Shown piece after piece: positions 16,901 through 24,212 of a stretch of DNA of 31,045 nt; the first letter of the stretch is position 1, and every line of letters starts with the position of its first letter. The position numbers and the translations under genes are program-made. The notes below the pieces were generated by a model. The model saw only the letters and a program-made list of their open reading frames with translations, did no database searches and was not told the origin of the DNA. This DNA comes from DTU049 sp033809015 (GTDB lineage: Bacteria > Bacteroidota > Bacteroidia > Bacteroidales > DTU049), in NCBI GenBank assembly GCA_033809015.1, contig JAPXMM010000013.1, positions 1-31,045 on the forward strand. The letters run 5' to 3'.

Positions 16901-18433
16901 TATTAAATCTAATCTCATTTTAGGATCTAAAGAGTGAATTTCTGTATGATAATTAGAATCGATTTTGTCAATAGTACCTTTTATCTGTGATAGTTCTATG
17001 CCAGAGATTACAATTTTATTAATATCCAAATTAGCTTGAGCTGATAAAGTAGATAAATTAAAATTATTAACATTTAGATAATTAATATCAAAACTTAGGT
17101 TACCATCTAAGTGTTGAAGTGGATTTCCTGGGATATTTAATTCAGCAAAATTAAAATTAGTAAAATTAGATTTTCCAGAATAAGAGCCATTTTTACCATT
17201 AATTGTAACAAAAATATTCTCATTTGGATTATCTAGAGACATTTCAAAATTAATAACATCTGCCATGCCTACACCACTTGCATTTACAGAGAGTGTACTA
17301 ATAAATGGAATATGTATATTAGCAGGTAAAATACTTTCTCCATTAATACTAATCGCACTTATGTCCTCATTGGTAATGTTTTTGCCATTTAGTTTTAAGG
17401 AATATTGCATATTGGGAAAATCTACTACATTTTTCATCCAAAAATCTACATTTATTTCTGAAGATTTACCTAAAATAAGTTTCAAATTATCTGAACGTAA
17501 ATCATTAGCATAACCATTCACTGAACCATATAATCTAACTGGGACATAAACACCTCGAACTTCAGGCGCAAAAAAACTAATATCTACAAAAGATAAACTA
17601 GATGGTCTGAAATACATATTCATCTCTACAGAGTCAACAAAAGATTTAAAAGTGTTAAAAGAATTGTATTTAAAACTTAAATCTGCGTTTAATTGTGAAT
17701 GAGGAGTAGCTAAATGAGCATTATTCATTGAGAAATATTTATTAGTAATAGTAAAATCACAATCTAAGTGTTTGAGCTGCATACCATATTTTTCTTTAGT
17801 AGAGAGTTCATTTATTTTAACATTTATATTAATATTATCAGTCATCTTAAAGTCAGTAATCCAGAGATTCAAATTTTGGAACTCCATAGCTTGATAATTA
17901 AAAGTACTATCATAGACTGGAAAATTCTCATCAATATATTTAATAGTTCCCTCATTAATTTTTAAATTTTTAATAATAATACGTGGAGTGGACGATTTTT
18001 TCTCTTTATTTTTAGAAAAATATTGAGAAATAAAATTAATATTTAATAAAGTATCACCTTGATATGTACGCATATTCATGTATGGTTTTTCTATAATAGC
18101 ATCTTTGAAGTCCATGCTAAAAGGTTTACTAAAAGGATCTATATTTTTAATTTTTACTTTCACATAAGGAAAACCGAATAATATACTGTCACGCTGGTCA
18201 TACATATATACATCTACTAATTCGATTTTAGTGAAAGTATTAAATTTAATTTGTCCAATTTCGAATTTTGCATTTAAATTATCTTGCCACCAATTTTCGA
18301 AAATACTAATAAAATAATTCTGAGTAATCGGAGCTTTTATAGTCACCAAAAGTAAAGCAGGTACAGCGAATATTAACCATACCAATGTTAAAATTATATT
18401 TTTAAAAAATTTTTTACCTTTGTGTAAAGACAT
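13964..18433 (-). CDS. tamB: TamB-like translocation/assembly module protein (DUF490)
   Basis: This is a very large AsmA/TamB-type protein of 1489 residues, anchored in the inner membrane by one N-terminal segment (about 11-33, LTLVWLIFAVPALLLVTIKAP). A long beta-rich periplasmic region follows, thought in the family to form a groove carrying lipids or assisting outer-membrane protein assembly. The DUF490 domain is at the C-terminus (about 1080-1450), ending with VNIGFVYSPTETQVSLSTQL and a final barrel-like strand set. The last 20 residues are a basic KKKKKDKK tail. It starts four bases from the divergent tsaD start and continues into the YD-repeat gene with an eight-base overlap. No TamA-like BamA-family barrel is present in the window. 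Confidence 0.9.
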   Translation of the reverse strand: MSLHKGKKFFKNIILTLVWLIFAVPALLLVTIKAPITQNYFISIFENWWQDNLNAKFEIGQIKFNTFTKIELVDVYMYDQRDSILFGFPYVKVKIKNIDPFSKPFSMDFKDAIIEKPYMNMRTYQGDTLLNINFISQYFSKNKEKKSSTPRIIIKNLKINEGTIKYIDENFPVYDSTFNYQAMEFQNLNLWITDFKMTDNININVKINELSTKEKYGMQLKHLDCDFTITNKYFSMNNAHLATPHSQLNADLSFKYNSFNTFKSFVDSVEMNMYFRPSSLSFVDISFFAPEVRGVYVPVRLYGSVNGYANDLRSDNLKLILGKSSEINVDFWMKNVVDFPNMQYSLKLNGKNITNEDISAISINGESILPANIHIPFISTLSVNASGVGMADVINFEMSLDNPNENIFVTINGKNGSYSGKSNFTNFNFAELNIPGNPLQHLDGNLSFDINYLNVNNFNLSTLSAQANLDINKIVISGIELSQIKGTIDKIDSNYHTEIHSLDPKMRLDLIANAQYGKILSSIVADINAENVNMNNLHAARNDNISNISAKINANINGSNVNNLLGFVSIKDLHYNEGNRFASMDSLLLTIQNINDIEKNINIKSDLLDFDLVGQINFSTIDKAIKEFINAYFPQLYNDSTFLSVESNQNFNFSLLIKPKIQQFVNIFVKELSLSEIQTHGSFQSSTNELNFNINIPKFSYSNIAIADSLNLNLETFNNVSYLQLDIKNITSNQINTNKIELLSTINHNKVDFQIKIPNAQVYYPMSTDIQGFIDFKEKNNLSLYFYPSSITIADSVWYILEPSAIIYQGKDINISNFELATNSQSIKINGKYSKTSEDPLNVVLKNIEMSQINNFVSDFQYNIGGYLDGKVELSKFNQKIPNLLANLNLSDLSFNGKRIGDLEFTSEWDTIKKGIKTDLVLKDVGAQGVRMPLKANGYIYPTGANNIDLNIDFSNFNLSFIEPLMSEYVSNIGGYALGKINVYGSFSAPQMKGEIDLIRTRLKINYTNVAYTFTTHIKINPNEIRIDSIVVNDPEANTASGYFVMKYKNFSDFNMDTRLSFNNFLAVDAPPDQNEYFYGKGLVSGAIRVQGPINSLKIDGNVSTESGTRLHIPISSSSVVEQNDFIHFVNPKDTTIDTLQIKPPRQLTSDKTTISMNLRVSPSPETELNIEFDPRIGDKIMVKANGDIQVTMDADGNLNLLGDVTILDGYYNLTMQNTINKKFNIDPGSVIKWRGNVMNGEMDITARNNIRTSLYSLVGYLDSSEVYKQKYLVSVLLHITGSFMSPDIKFDIELPEADEETKNLVKNVLRTDQDVMQQVFALLLFNSFISPAGMRGLDIGSGIGNTSFEMISNQFSNWLSQITGDVNIGFVYSPTETQVSLSTQLLDGKLQISSNIGVNNHNASATQSSSNFVGDFDLSYRFNDNLKLRLFNKTNPYDQLIYYGPYTQGIGISYNYSFDRIKDMWTNSNNKNAINDDKKKKKDKKINE
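18415..18422 (+). promoter_or_regulatory. -7 promoter box of tsaD, inside tamB
   Basis: TACCTTTG matches TAnnTTTG exactly and lies 15 bases before the tsaD ATG at 18438. It falls within the first codons of tamB on the opposite strand, so the two divergent promoters must overlap coding DNA. Confidence 0.5.
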
Positions 18434-18437
18434 AATT

Positions 18438-19460
18438 ATGACTTTAATAGTAATGGGGATAGAGAGTAGCTGTGATGAGACATCCGTAGCTATTATGAGA
18501 GATGATATACTTATCAGTAATGTTACTGCTACACAAGAAGTACATGCTTCCTATGGTGGAGTAGTACCAGAGCTGGCATCTAGAGCTCATGCACAAAATA
18601 TTATTCCAGTAATTCATACTTCTCTTAAATATGCAAATTTACAAAAAAAAGATGTAAATGTAGTAGCTTTTACACTTGGCCCAGGTCTAGTAGGCTCTCT
18701 AATGGTAGGAATAAGTTTTGCTAAATCTTTTGCACAAGCACTCAATATACCTATAGTAGCCGTAGATCATCTATATGCACATATTTTTGCTTCTTTTATT
18801 CAATTTCCAGAGGAAAAACATCCAGTGCCAGAATTTCCTTTTTTATGTCTTACTGTCTCAGGAGGGCATACACAATTACTAAAAGTAAATGATTATAATG
18901 ATATAAAAATCATTGGTGAAACAATAGATGATGCTGCAGGTGAGGCTTTTGACAAAGCAGCGAAAATATTAGGATTACCATATCCTGGTGGTCCAATGAT
19001 AGATAAATTAGCCAAAAGTGGAGAGCCTCATTATTTTCATTTTACTAAACCTAAAGTTCCAGATTTTCAATTTAGTTTCAGTGGTCTGAAAACTTCTCTT
19101 TTATATTTAGTAAGAGACAATTTAAAAAAAGATCCTGATTTTATCGAAAAATATAAACAACATCTAGCAGCTAGCTATCAGAGGACGATTGTAGAAATAT
19201 TAGTAGAAAAAACTTTAAAAGCAGCTAAAGAATTTGGATTAAAAAATATCGTATTAGCAGGAGGTGTATCTGCTAATTCAGAATTAAGACAAACATTTAT
19301 AAATAGTGGCAAGCAATTAGGTTACAACATTTTTATTCCGCCAATTAATTTGACGACAGATAATGGAGCTATGATAGCTTATTTAGGCAAAATTTTATAC
19401 GAGAGAGGCATTACTAGCCCATTAAGCGTAAAACAATACTCTACTGGAGAAAGGCGATGA
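18438..19460 (+). CDS. tsaD: tRNA threonylcarbamoyladenosine transferase TsaD
   Basis: TsaD transfers the threonylcarbamoyl group to A37 of ANN-decoding tRNAs, in complex with TsaB and TsaE. The 340 residues have the ASKHA fold: ESSCDET (9-15), the metal-binding His111 and His115 in VDHLYAHI, SGGHTQL (141-147), GEAFDKAAK, the PGG loop, and AGGVSAN near the C-terminus. I chose the ATG at 18438. An upstream ATG at 18420 would overlap tamB and add six residues not seen in the family (MCKDII). It stands alone, and the CoA-binding gene converges on it 32 bases away. Confidence 0.96.
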   Translation: MTLIVMGIESSCDETSVAIMRDDILISNVTATQEVHASYGGVVPELASRAHAQNIIPVIHTSLKYANLQKKDVNVVAFTLGPGLVGSLMVGISFAKSFAQALNIPIVAVDHLYAHIFASFIQFPEEKHPVPEFPFLCLTVSGGHTQLLKVNDYNDIKIIGETIDDAAGEAFDKAAKILGLPYPGGPMIDKLAKSGEPHYFHFTKPKVPDFQFSFSGLKTSLLYLVRDNLKKDPDFIEKYKQHLAASYQRTIVEILVEKTLKAAKEFGLKNIVLAGGVSANSELRQTFINSGKQLGYNIFIPPINLTTDNGAMIAYLGKILYERGITSPLSVKQYSTGERR

Positions 19461-19492
19461 GAAAATTCCTTCTTAAAAAATATCAAATCATT

Positions 19493-19855
19493 TTAAAATT
19501 GCCCACTTTGTAATAGCATTAATGTACAATATTCTACTATTTCTATTCCCAATTTACTTAATTTATTTTCGAACTCTGCATTTTCTGTCCCTGGATTGAA
19601 AATTATCCTCTGGGGATTTATAGAAATTATAAAATCTTCCCATTTTTTTTGATGCTGAGGACCGATGTAAAGACTAATAGTATCTATAGGTTTCACACTA
19701 TCAGCGGTAGGATTGACAATAATGGGAATATCTTCTATTTCACCAGCTTTATTACCTATAGCTATGACTTGATGTCCATAATTTTTTAATCTTTTTACGG
19801 CTAGGTTAGAGTATCTCTCTTCATTTGTACTAGCTCCTAAAACTAAGACTCTCAT
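19493..19855 (-). CDS. CoA-binding (YccU-like) protein
   Basis: This is a small Rossmann-fold protein of 120 residues of the CoA_binding_2 family. It begins VLVLGASTNEERYSNLAV, has NKAGEIEDIP where the family has a second nucleotide-binding loop, and ends with NPGTENAEFENK and CTLMLLQSGQ. The single domain corresponds to the nucleotide-binding part of succinyl-CoA synthetase alpha, but lacks the catalytic domain, and its biological role is not known. The -7 box lies only seven bases from the ATG. A palindrome of FNR type lies further upstream at 19899-19912. Confidence 0.85.
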   Translation of the reverse strand: MRVLVLGASTNEERYSNLAVKRLKNYGHQVIAIGNKAGEIEDIPIIVNPTADSVKPIDTISLYIGPQHQKKWEDFIISINPQRIIFNPGTENAEFENKLSKLGIEIVEYCTLMLLQSGQF

Positions 19856-19862
19856 TTTTTTG

Positions 19863-19870
19863 CAAATATA
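19863..19870 (-). promoter_or_regulatory. -7 promoter box of the CoA-binding gene
   Basis: On the minus strand this reads TATATTTG, seven bases before the ATG. The transcript would be leaderless or nearly so. Confidence 0.55.
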
Positions 19871-19898
19871 TTATATATAGTGAGATGATTTGATAAAA

Positions 19899-19912
19899 TT
19901 GATTAATATCAA
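19899..19912. promoter_or_regulatory. FNR/CRP-type palindrome upstream of the CoA-binding gene
   Basis: TTGAT-TAAT-ATCAA is a perfect match to the TTGATnnnnATCAA consensus known for FNR. Its centre is about 39 bases upstream of the centre of the -7 box at 19863-19870, close to an activator position. In AT-rich DNA a chance match is possible. Confidence 0.35.
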
Positions 19913-20077
19913 TCAAAAATGTATATTTAAAAAATTCTATATAAAATTGTTTGAAATAATATTGGAAATTAATAACTCATTTTCAAAAAATTAACAATAT
20001 TTTTCCAAATCTATGACCTTAATTATTCTGTTTAATGTAATAACAAATTTTTTATTTTTCAACTATTACATTATTGC

Positions 20078-20085
20078 TAATTTTG
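20078..20085 (+). promoter_or_regulatory. -7 promoter box of the DUF4271-hemD-rnpA operon
   Basis: TAATTTTG matches TAnnTTTG exactly, 22 bases before the ATG at 20108. It is the only such box found ahead of the six-gene chain. Confidence 0.55.
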
Positions 20086-20107
20086 TATTTTATTTTATAT
20101 TATTTTT

Positions 20108-20884
20108 ATGATACAATATCCATATGATTTTATTAAATGGAACTATGCTAATGATACTACGTTTACTAATATTTCTTTTTTATTAAATAGAAATTACGAT
20201 AACGATACTTTAAATAATATAATGACAAGTAAAACAACAACTATAAGCACATTGTCTCATATTTATTTCCCCACTACAGAAATAATGATAATACTTTTGG
20301 CAACTCTATCTATAATTTTATTTATAGGCTTTGTATCATATTTTCAATATTACAAGCAATTTATTTCTGCATTTTATTTAGAATCTAAAAGAAAAATTTT
20401 TTTAAATAGATATTCACTAAATCATTATTTCAATTATATAATATTTTTCATATATATAGCTTCATTATATGTCTTTATCATTTATAGTATTTATGTACTA
20501 AAATATGAATTTGAATTTCTCAGTATTGCTTATTTATTTCTCATTATATTTTTATATAAAATTCTATTTTTTTCAATATATTCATATTTATTTAGCAATA
20601 ATGAAAAGACAAATTCTGACCTTATTTATTATGGGGGCTCGTGGATACATATGATATTTGTAATATTCATATTTTTATTATTAAATATAGCATATGCTAA
20701 TGAGGCAATGATACAAATAGGTTTTGTCTTTATTATCATCATATTTATTTATAGGTGGATTAGAATGATTATAAACAGTTTTAGAATAATTAAAAATTTT
20801 CATATAATTTATTTTTTGTATTTTTGCATTCAGGAAATTGTTCCTTTTTTATTTGTATATAGTTGTTTAAAAAATATAATATGA
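20108..20884 (+). CDS. DUF4271 membrane protein
   Basis: The protein has 258 residues with about seven hydrophobic segments. The first is at about 60-78, preceded by a hydrophilic N-terminus of about 55 residues. The others follow closely to the C-terminus, which ends in the helix IVPFLFVYSCLKN. DUF4271 is found in Bacteroidota and typically lies directly upstream of the uroporphyrinogen-III synthase gene, as here, but its function is not known. The stop overlaps the hemD start (ATGA). The family call rests on the gene context plus the membrane layout. Confidence 0.75.
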   Translation: MIQYPYDFIKWNYANDTTFTNISFLLNRNYDNDTLNNIMTSKTTTISTLSHIYFPTTEIMIILLATLSIILFIGFVSYFQYYKQFISAFYLESKRKIFLNRYSLNHYFNYIIFFIYIASLYVFIIYSIYVLKYEFEFLSIAYLFLIIFLYKILFFSIYSYLFSNNEKTNSDLIYYGGSWIHMIFVIFIFLLLNIAYANEAMIQIGFVFIIIIFIYRWIRMIINSFRIIKNFHIIYFLYFCIQEIVPFLFVYSCLKNII

Positions 20885-21837
20885 GAAGTATGGACGAAAA
20901 ATATAAAATACTAATTTCCCAGTTTAAGCCTAATGATTATGAAAAAAGTCCCTATCGTGCATTAGAGCTCAAATACAATTTAGAATTTTCTTTTCTTAAA
21001 TTATTTAATGTAGAATGCATAGATATTAAGGATTACAGAAATCAGAAAATAGACATTAATAAATACTTTGGCATTATTTTTACAAGTAAAATAGCATTAG
21101 ATTATTTTTTTAGTTTATTAGAACAATCTAGGACAACTATATCGAATGAGATGCGATATTTCTGCCTAACAGAGCAAATAGCTTTATATTTACAGAAATA
21201 TATGAGATATAAAAAAAGAAAATTCTTTTTTGGCACTGGTACTCCAGAGAGTGTAATAGAAAATCTAAAACAATTCCCTAATGAAAATTTTATTTTAGTT
21301 TCTAGCTCAGATGGTAATGAAAGCTTTGCAAATGCCCTTCGTCAACATAATATTAATTTTGATAATCTTTTTGTATGTAAAAATGTATTCATAAATTTTT
21401 CAGACATCAATATCAAAGATTATAAAATGTTGGCTTTCTTCTCTCCACATGGTATAGAATCATTATTTCATAATTTCCCTAACTATGAACAAGGCGACCA
21501 GGCAATAGCTGTGTGTGGTGAATATACAAAAAAAATGGCTGAGAAAAATAATTTAAAAATTTCTGTTTATGCTCCTACTAAAGAATTTCCTTCTTTAATA
21601 CATGCTCTTGATGATTTTTTTACTAAACAAAATAACAAGCAACCTAAAAATATTAAAAACGAAGAAAAAATAGAGACCGGTAACACTAAAGCTAGCAACA
21701 ATAAAACAGCAAAACCTTCTAATACAAAAAAATCACCTAAAAAAACGTCTAAATCAGCAAAACCAACTATTACTACATCTGCACAAAAAACATCAACTAC
21801 TGAAACTACAACAAATAAGACAAAAAAATCGGGCTGA
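20881..21837 (+). CDS. hemD: Uroporphyrinogen-III synthase with Lys/Thr-rich tail
   Basis: HemD closes hydroxymethylbilane into uroporphyrinogen III in heme synthesis. Residues about 10-245 have the two-domain HemD layout, including FGIIFTSKIALDYFF, YFCLTEQIALYLQKY, ILVSSSDGNESFANAL, and the C-terminal AFFSPHGIESLFHNF and AVCGEYTKKMAE motifs. I chose the ATG at 20881, which overlaps the DUF4271 stop. A start at 20863 would sit deep inside that gene. The oddity is the last 70 residues, from about 249: a low-complexity tail rich in Lys, Thr, Ser, Asn and Ala (such as KKSPKKTSKSAKP). It is unlike any HemD domain and resembles basic histone-H1-like tails. Confidence 0.85.
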   Translation: MRSMDEKYKILISQFKPNDYEKSPYRALELKYNLEFSFLKLFNVECIDIKDYRNQKIDINKYFGIIFTSKIALDYFFSLLEQSRTTISNEMRYFCLTEQIALYLQKYMRYKKRKFFFGTGTPESVIENLKQFPNENFILVSSSDGNESFANALRQHNINFDNLFVCKNVFINFSDINIKDYKMLAFFSPHGIESLFHNFPNYEQGDQAIAVCGEYTKKMAEKNNLKISVYAPTKEFPSLIHALDDFFTKQNNKQPKNIKNEEKIETGNTKASNNKTAKPSNTKKSPKKTSKSAKPTITTSAQKTSTTETTTNKTKKSG

Positions 21838-21890
21838 TTTAATAGCAATTTATTACTTTATAAATAAACATTTAATTATTTCTATTTTTA

Positions 21891-22298
21891 ATGACAGATA
21901 GATTAAAAAAATTACGCATTATTTCTAAAAAACAAAAAGAAAAACTATTCAACCAGGTACCTAAATTAGAATATCCTTTTAAAATTTATCATTTAATAGA
22001 GAATGGACAAGGAGAGCTACATTGCTTAATAGCTGTCAGTCGTAAACAGTTTAAAAAAGCTGTAACCAGAAATAGAATTCGCCGAGTAGTGAGAGCTGTC
22101 ATTTTTGATATAATGGATGATGTGAATGCAGAACTACAAGAAAAACATCAAAATTTGTATATTGCTTTAGTCTATATTGGAGATGAAAGTCCTAATTATA
22201 AAATAATAAAAGAAAAAATAATTGTATTTTTAAATCGTTTATTAAATTATGAAGAAAACAAAGAAAATATTAATAGCACCATTCATACTATTGATTAA
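21891..22298 (+). CDS. rnpA: Ribonuclease P protein component
   Basis: This is the protein subunit that helps RNase P RNA bind and cleave pre-tRNA 5' leaders. The 135 residues are slightly longer than usual because of a C-terminal extension. The core has the expected order: an N-terminal basic helix, FKIYHL strands, AVSRKQFKKAV, and the signature RNRIRRVVR (60-68). The last 50 bases overlap yidD in another frame, so the extension is also yidD coding sequence. It lies 53 bases after hemD. Confidence 0.93.
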   Translation: MTDRLKKLRIISKKQKEKLFNQVPKLEYPFKIYHLIENGQGELHCLIAVSRKQFKKAVTRNRIRRVVRAVIFDIMDDVNAELQEKHQNLYIALVYIGDESPNYKIIKEKIIVFLNRLLNYEENKENINSTIHTID

Positions 22299-22548
22299 GC
22301 TATATCGAGTAGCTATATCGCCCATGTTCCCAAAATCTTGTAGGTTTTATCCTACCTGCTCGGCATATGCTGTAGAGGCATTTAAAAAACATGGACCAAT
22401 TAAAGGTTTATTACTAGCAACATATAGAATTTTTAGATGTAATCCCTGGGGAGGCTATGGATATGATCCTGTACCAGATAAATTTGTTTTTGTTAAATTT
22501 AAATCATCAAATTATTTTGAAAATATAAATACTCATGAAAAAAATTAA
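22249..22548 (+). CDS. yidD: Membrane protein insertion efficiency factor YidD
   Basis: This is a small membrane-associated protein of 99 residues that assists YidC-dependent membrane insertion. It has the family signature almost intact: LIKLYRVAISPMFPKSCRF, the cysteine motif YPTCSAYAVEA, and RIFRCNPWGGYGYDPVP. The start is inside rnpA, a 50-base overlap. The rnpA-yidD order is widely conserved. It overlaps the protease gene start by 14 bases. Confidence 0.94.
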   Translation: MKKTKKILIAPFILLIKLYRVAISPMFPKSCRFYPTCSAYAVEAFKKHGPIKGLLLATYRIFRCNPWGGYGYDPVPDKFVFVKFKSSNYFENINTHEKN

Positions 22549-24190
22549 AAATACCTTAAAAGTTATAGTCTTTGTAATAATTGGAATATTTTCATTTCAA
22601 GCTGTAGTCGGAGACATTAGTTTCGAATTAGTCAAAAATTTAGATATTTTCACATCGGTGATGCAAGGACTAAATAAAAATTACGTAGATGAGATACAAC
22701 CTGGTAGCTTGACTAAAACTGCTATTGATGAAATGCTCAAAAGTCTAGATCCATATACTGAGTTTATCCCCGAAAGTGATATAGAAGATTACAAGCTAAT
22801 GACAACAGGACAATATGGTGGTGTAGGTGCATTAATTCAAAAATTAGATAGCTTTGTAGTAGTTTCTGAACCATATGAAGGCTTTCCTGCATATAATGCT
22901 AGATTAAGGGCAGGAGACATAATTTTAGAAATAAATGGCGTCAGTATAAAAGGTAAATCTACTCAAGAAGTGAGTGATATGCTAAAAGGAGCTCCTGATA
23001 CCGATGTAGAAATTACTTTTAAAAATATTTTTGATGATAATATTAAAAAAGTGAAATTGACAAGAAAAGAAATCAAACTGCCTGAAGTACCATATTACGG
23101 AATAGTAGCTCCACATATAGGCTATATTTCTTTATCTTCATTTACTATGAATTGTAGCAATACTGTAAAAGATGCACTATTAAAATTAAAAGAAAATGAT
23201 CCTAATTTGCAAGGTTTAATCCTAGATTTACGAAATAATGGTGGAGGCTTACTAAATGAAGCTGTTAATATCATAAATATTTTTGTACCTAAGAATACTG
23301 AAGTTGTTAGCACAAAAGGTAGGTTACCAGAGGCTAATAGAGTTTATAAAACTATGCAAGCACCTGTAGATCTCGAAATACCACTTTGTGTTTTGATAAA
23401 TGAAAATAGTGCATCTGCTAGCGAAATAGTAGCTGGTGCATTGCAAGATTTAGATAGAGCTGTGATAATAGGTGAACAATCATATGGTAAAGGACTCGTA
23501 CAAAATATTGTCAATTTACCTTATAATTCAAAATTAAAAGTAACTATTGCTAAATACTACATACCATCTGGCAGATGTATACAAAAAATTGATTATAGCG
23601 ATAAAACTAATGGCATGGGTAGGCAAATATCTGCAGACGAACAAAAAATATTTTTTACAAAAAATAAACGTCCAGTAAAGGATGCTGGAGGTATTTTGCC
23701 AGATATTGATGTGAAAATAGATAGTATTTCAGCTTTCACGGCTGCTCTCTATATAGGTCAGCATATTTTTAAATTTGCCACATTATACTCCATTAAGCAC
23801 CCCACCATCTCACAACCAGATCAATTCAAATTATCAGACGTAGACTATAATGAATTCATAGCTTATATGAAAGATAAAGAAATCAAATATTCATCTCCGC
23901 TAAAAATGGAACTCGATAAACTGACTAAATTAGCTGAAGACGAAAAGAAATTAGATCTTATAAAAGACGATATAGAACTTTTGAAGAAAAAAATAACTTT
24001 AGATAATCAAGAAGAGCTCATGCATTACAAAGATGAGATCACTACTCTACTAGCTCCAGAGATTATTTCTAGATATTATTATCAAAAAGGTCGCATTCAA
24101 TATGAGTTACAAAATGATAATTTTACACATAAAGCAATAGAGATATTAACTAATCCATCACAATACAAAAATATATTGAGTGTAAAATAA
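22535..24190 (+). CDS. S41-family carboxy-terminal processing protease
   Basis: This is a periplasmic serine protease of the CtpA/Prc class, 551 residues. An N-terminal signal or anchor is at about 8-24. A PDZ domain is at about 88-165 (GGVGALIQ, ARLRAGDIILEINGV). The protease core has LDLRNNGGGLLNEAV, catalytic Ser294 in NSASASEI and Lys319 in YGKGLVQ, exactly 25 residues apart as in known enzymes. The C-terminal 150 residues are helical and charged. It follows yidD with a 14-base overlap and precedes the ligase gene, so it belongs to the same transcript. Natural substrates are unknown. Confidence 0.93.
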   Translation: MKKIKNTLKVIVFVIIGIFSFQAVVGDISFELVKNLDIFTSVMQGLNKNYVDEIQPGSLTKTAIDEMLKSLDPYTEFIPESDIEDYKLMTTGQYGGVGALIQKLDSFVVVSEPYEGFPAYNARLRAGDIILEINGVSIKGKSTQEVSDMLKGAPDTDVEITFKNIFDDNIKKVKLTRKEIKLPEVPYYGIVAPHIGYISLSSFTMNCSNTVKDALLKLKENDPNLQGLILDLRNNGGGLLNEAVNIINIFVPKNTEVVSTKGRLPEANRVYKTMQAPVDLEIPLCVLINENSASASEIVAGALQDLDRAVIIGEQSYGKGLVQNIVNLPYNSKLKVTIAKYYIPSGRCIQKIDYSDKTNGMGRQISADEQKIFFTKNKRPVKDAGGILPDIDVKIDSISAFTAALYIGQHIFKFATLYSIKHPTISQPDQFKLSDVDYNEFIAYMKDKEIKYSSPLKMELDKLTKLAEDEKKLDLIKDDIELLKKKITLDNQEELMHYKDEITTLLAPEIISRYYYQKGRIQYELQNDNFTHKAIEILTNPSQYKNILSVK

Positions 24191-24212
24191 TTTGACCACT
24201 AGTAATGTCTTT

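Noticed and set aside
19457..19513. 18-codon open frame starting in the tsaD stop (ATGA), basic and hydrophobic
   Set aside because: Too short, runs into the converging CoA-binding gene, and has no family resemblance. It could be a relic of a lost neighbour but cannot be supported.
20863..20881. hemD start at 20863
   Set aside because: It lies inside DUF4271. The ATG at 20881 that overlaps the stop codon is the usual coupled arrangement.
21567..21848. 93-codon open frame antisense to the HemD tail
   Set aside because: The low-complexity Lys/Thr coding strand produces a Val/Phe/Leu-rich complement, which is an artefact and not a gene.
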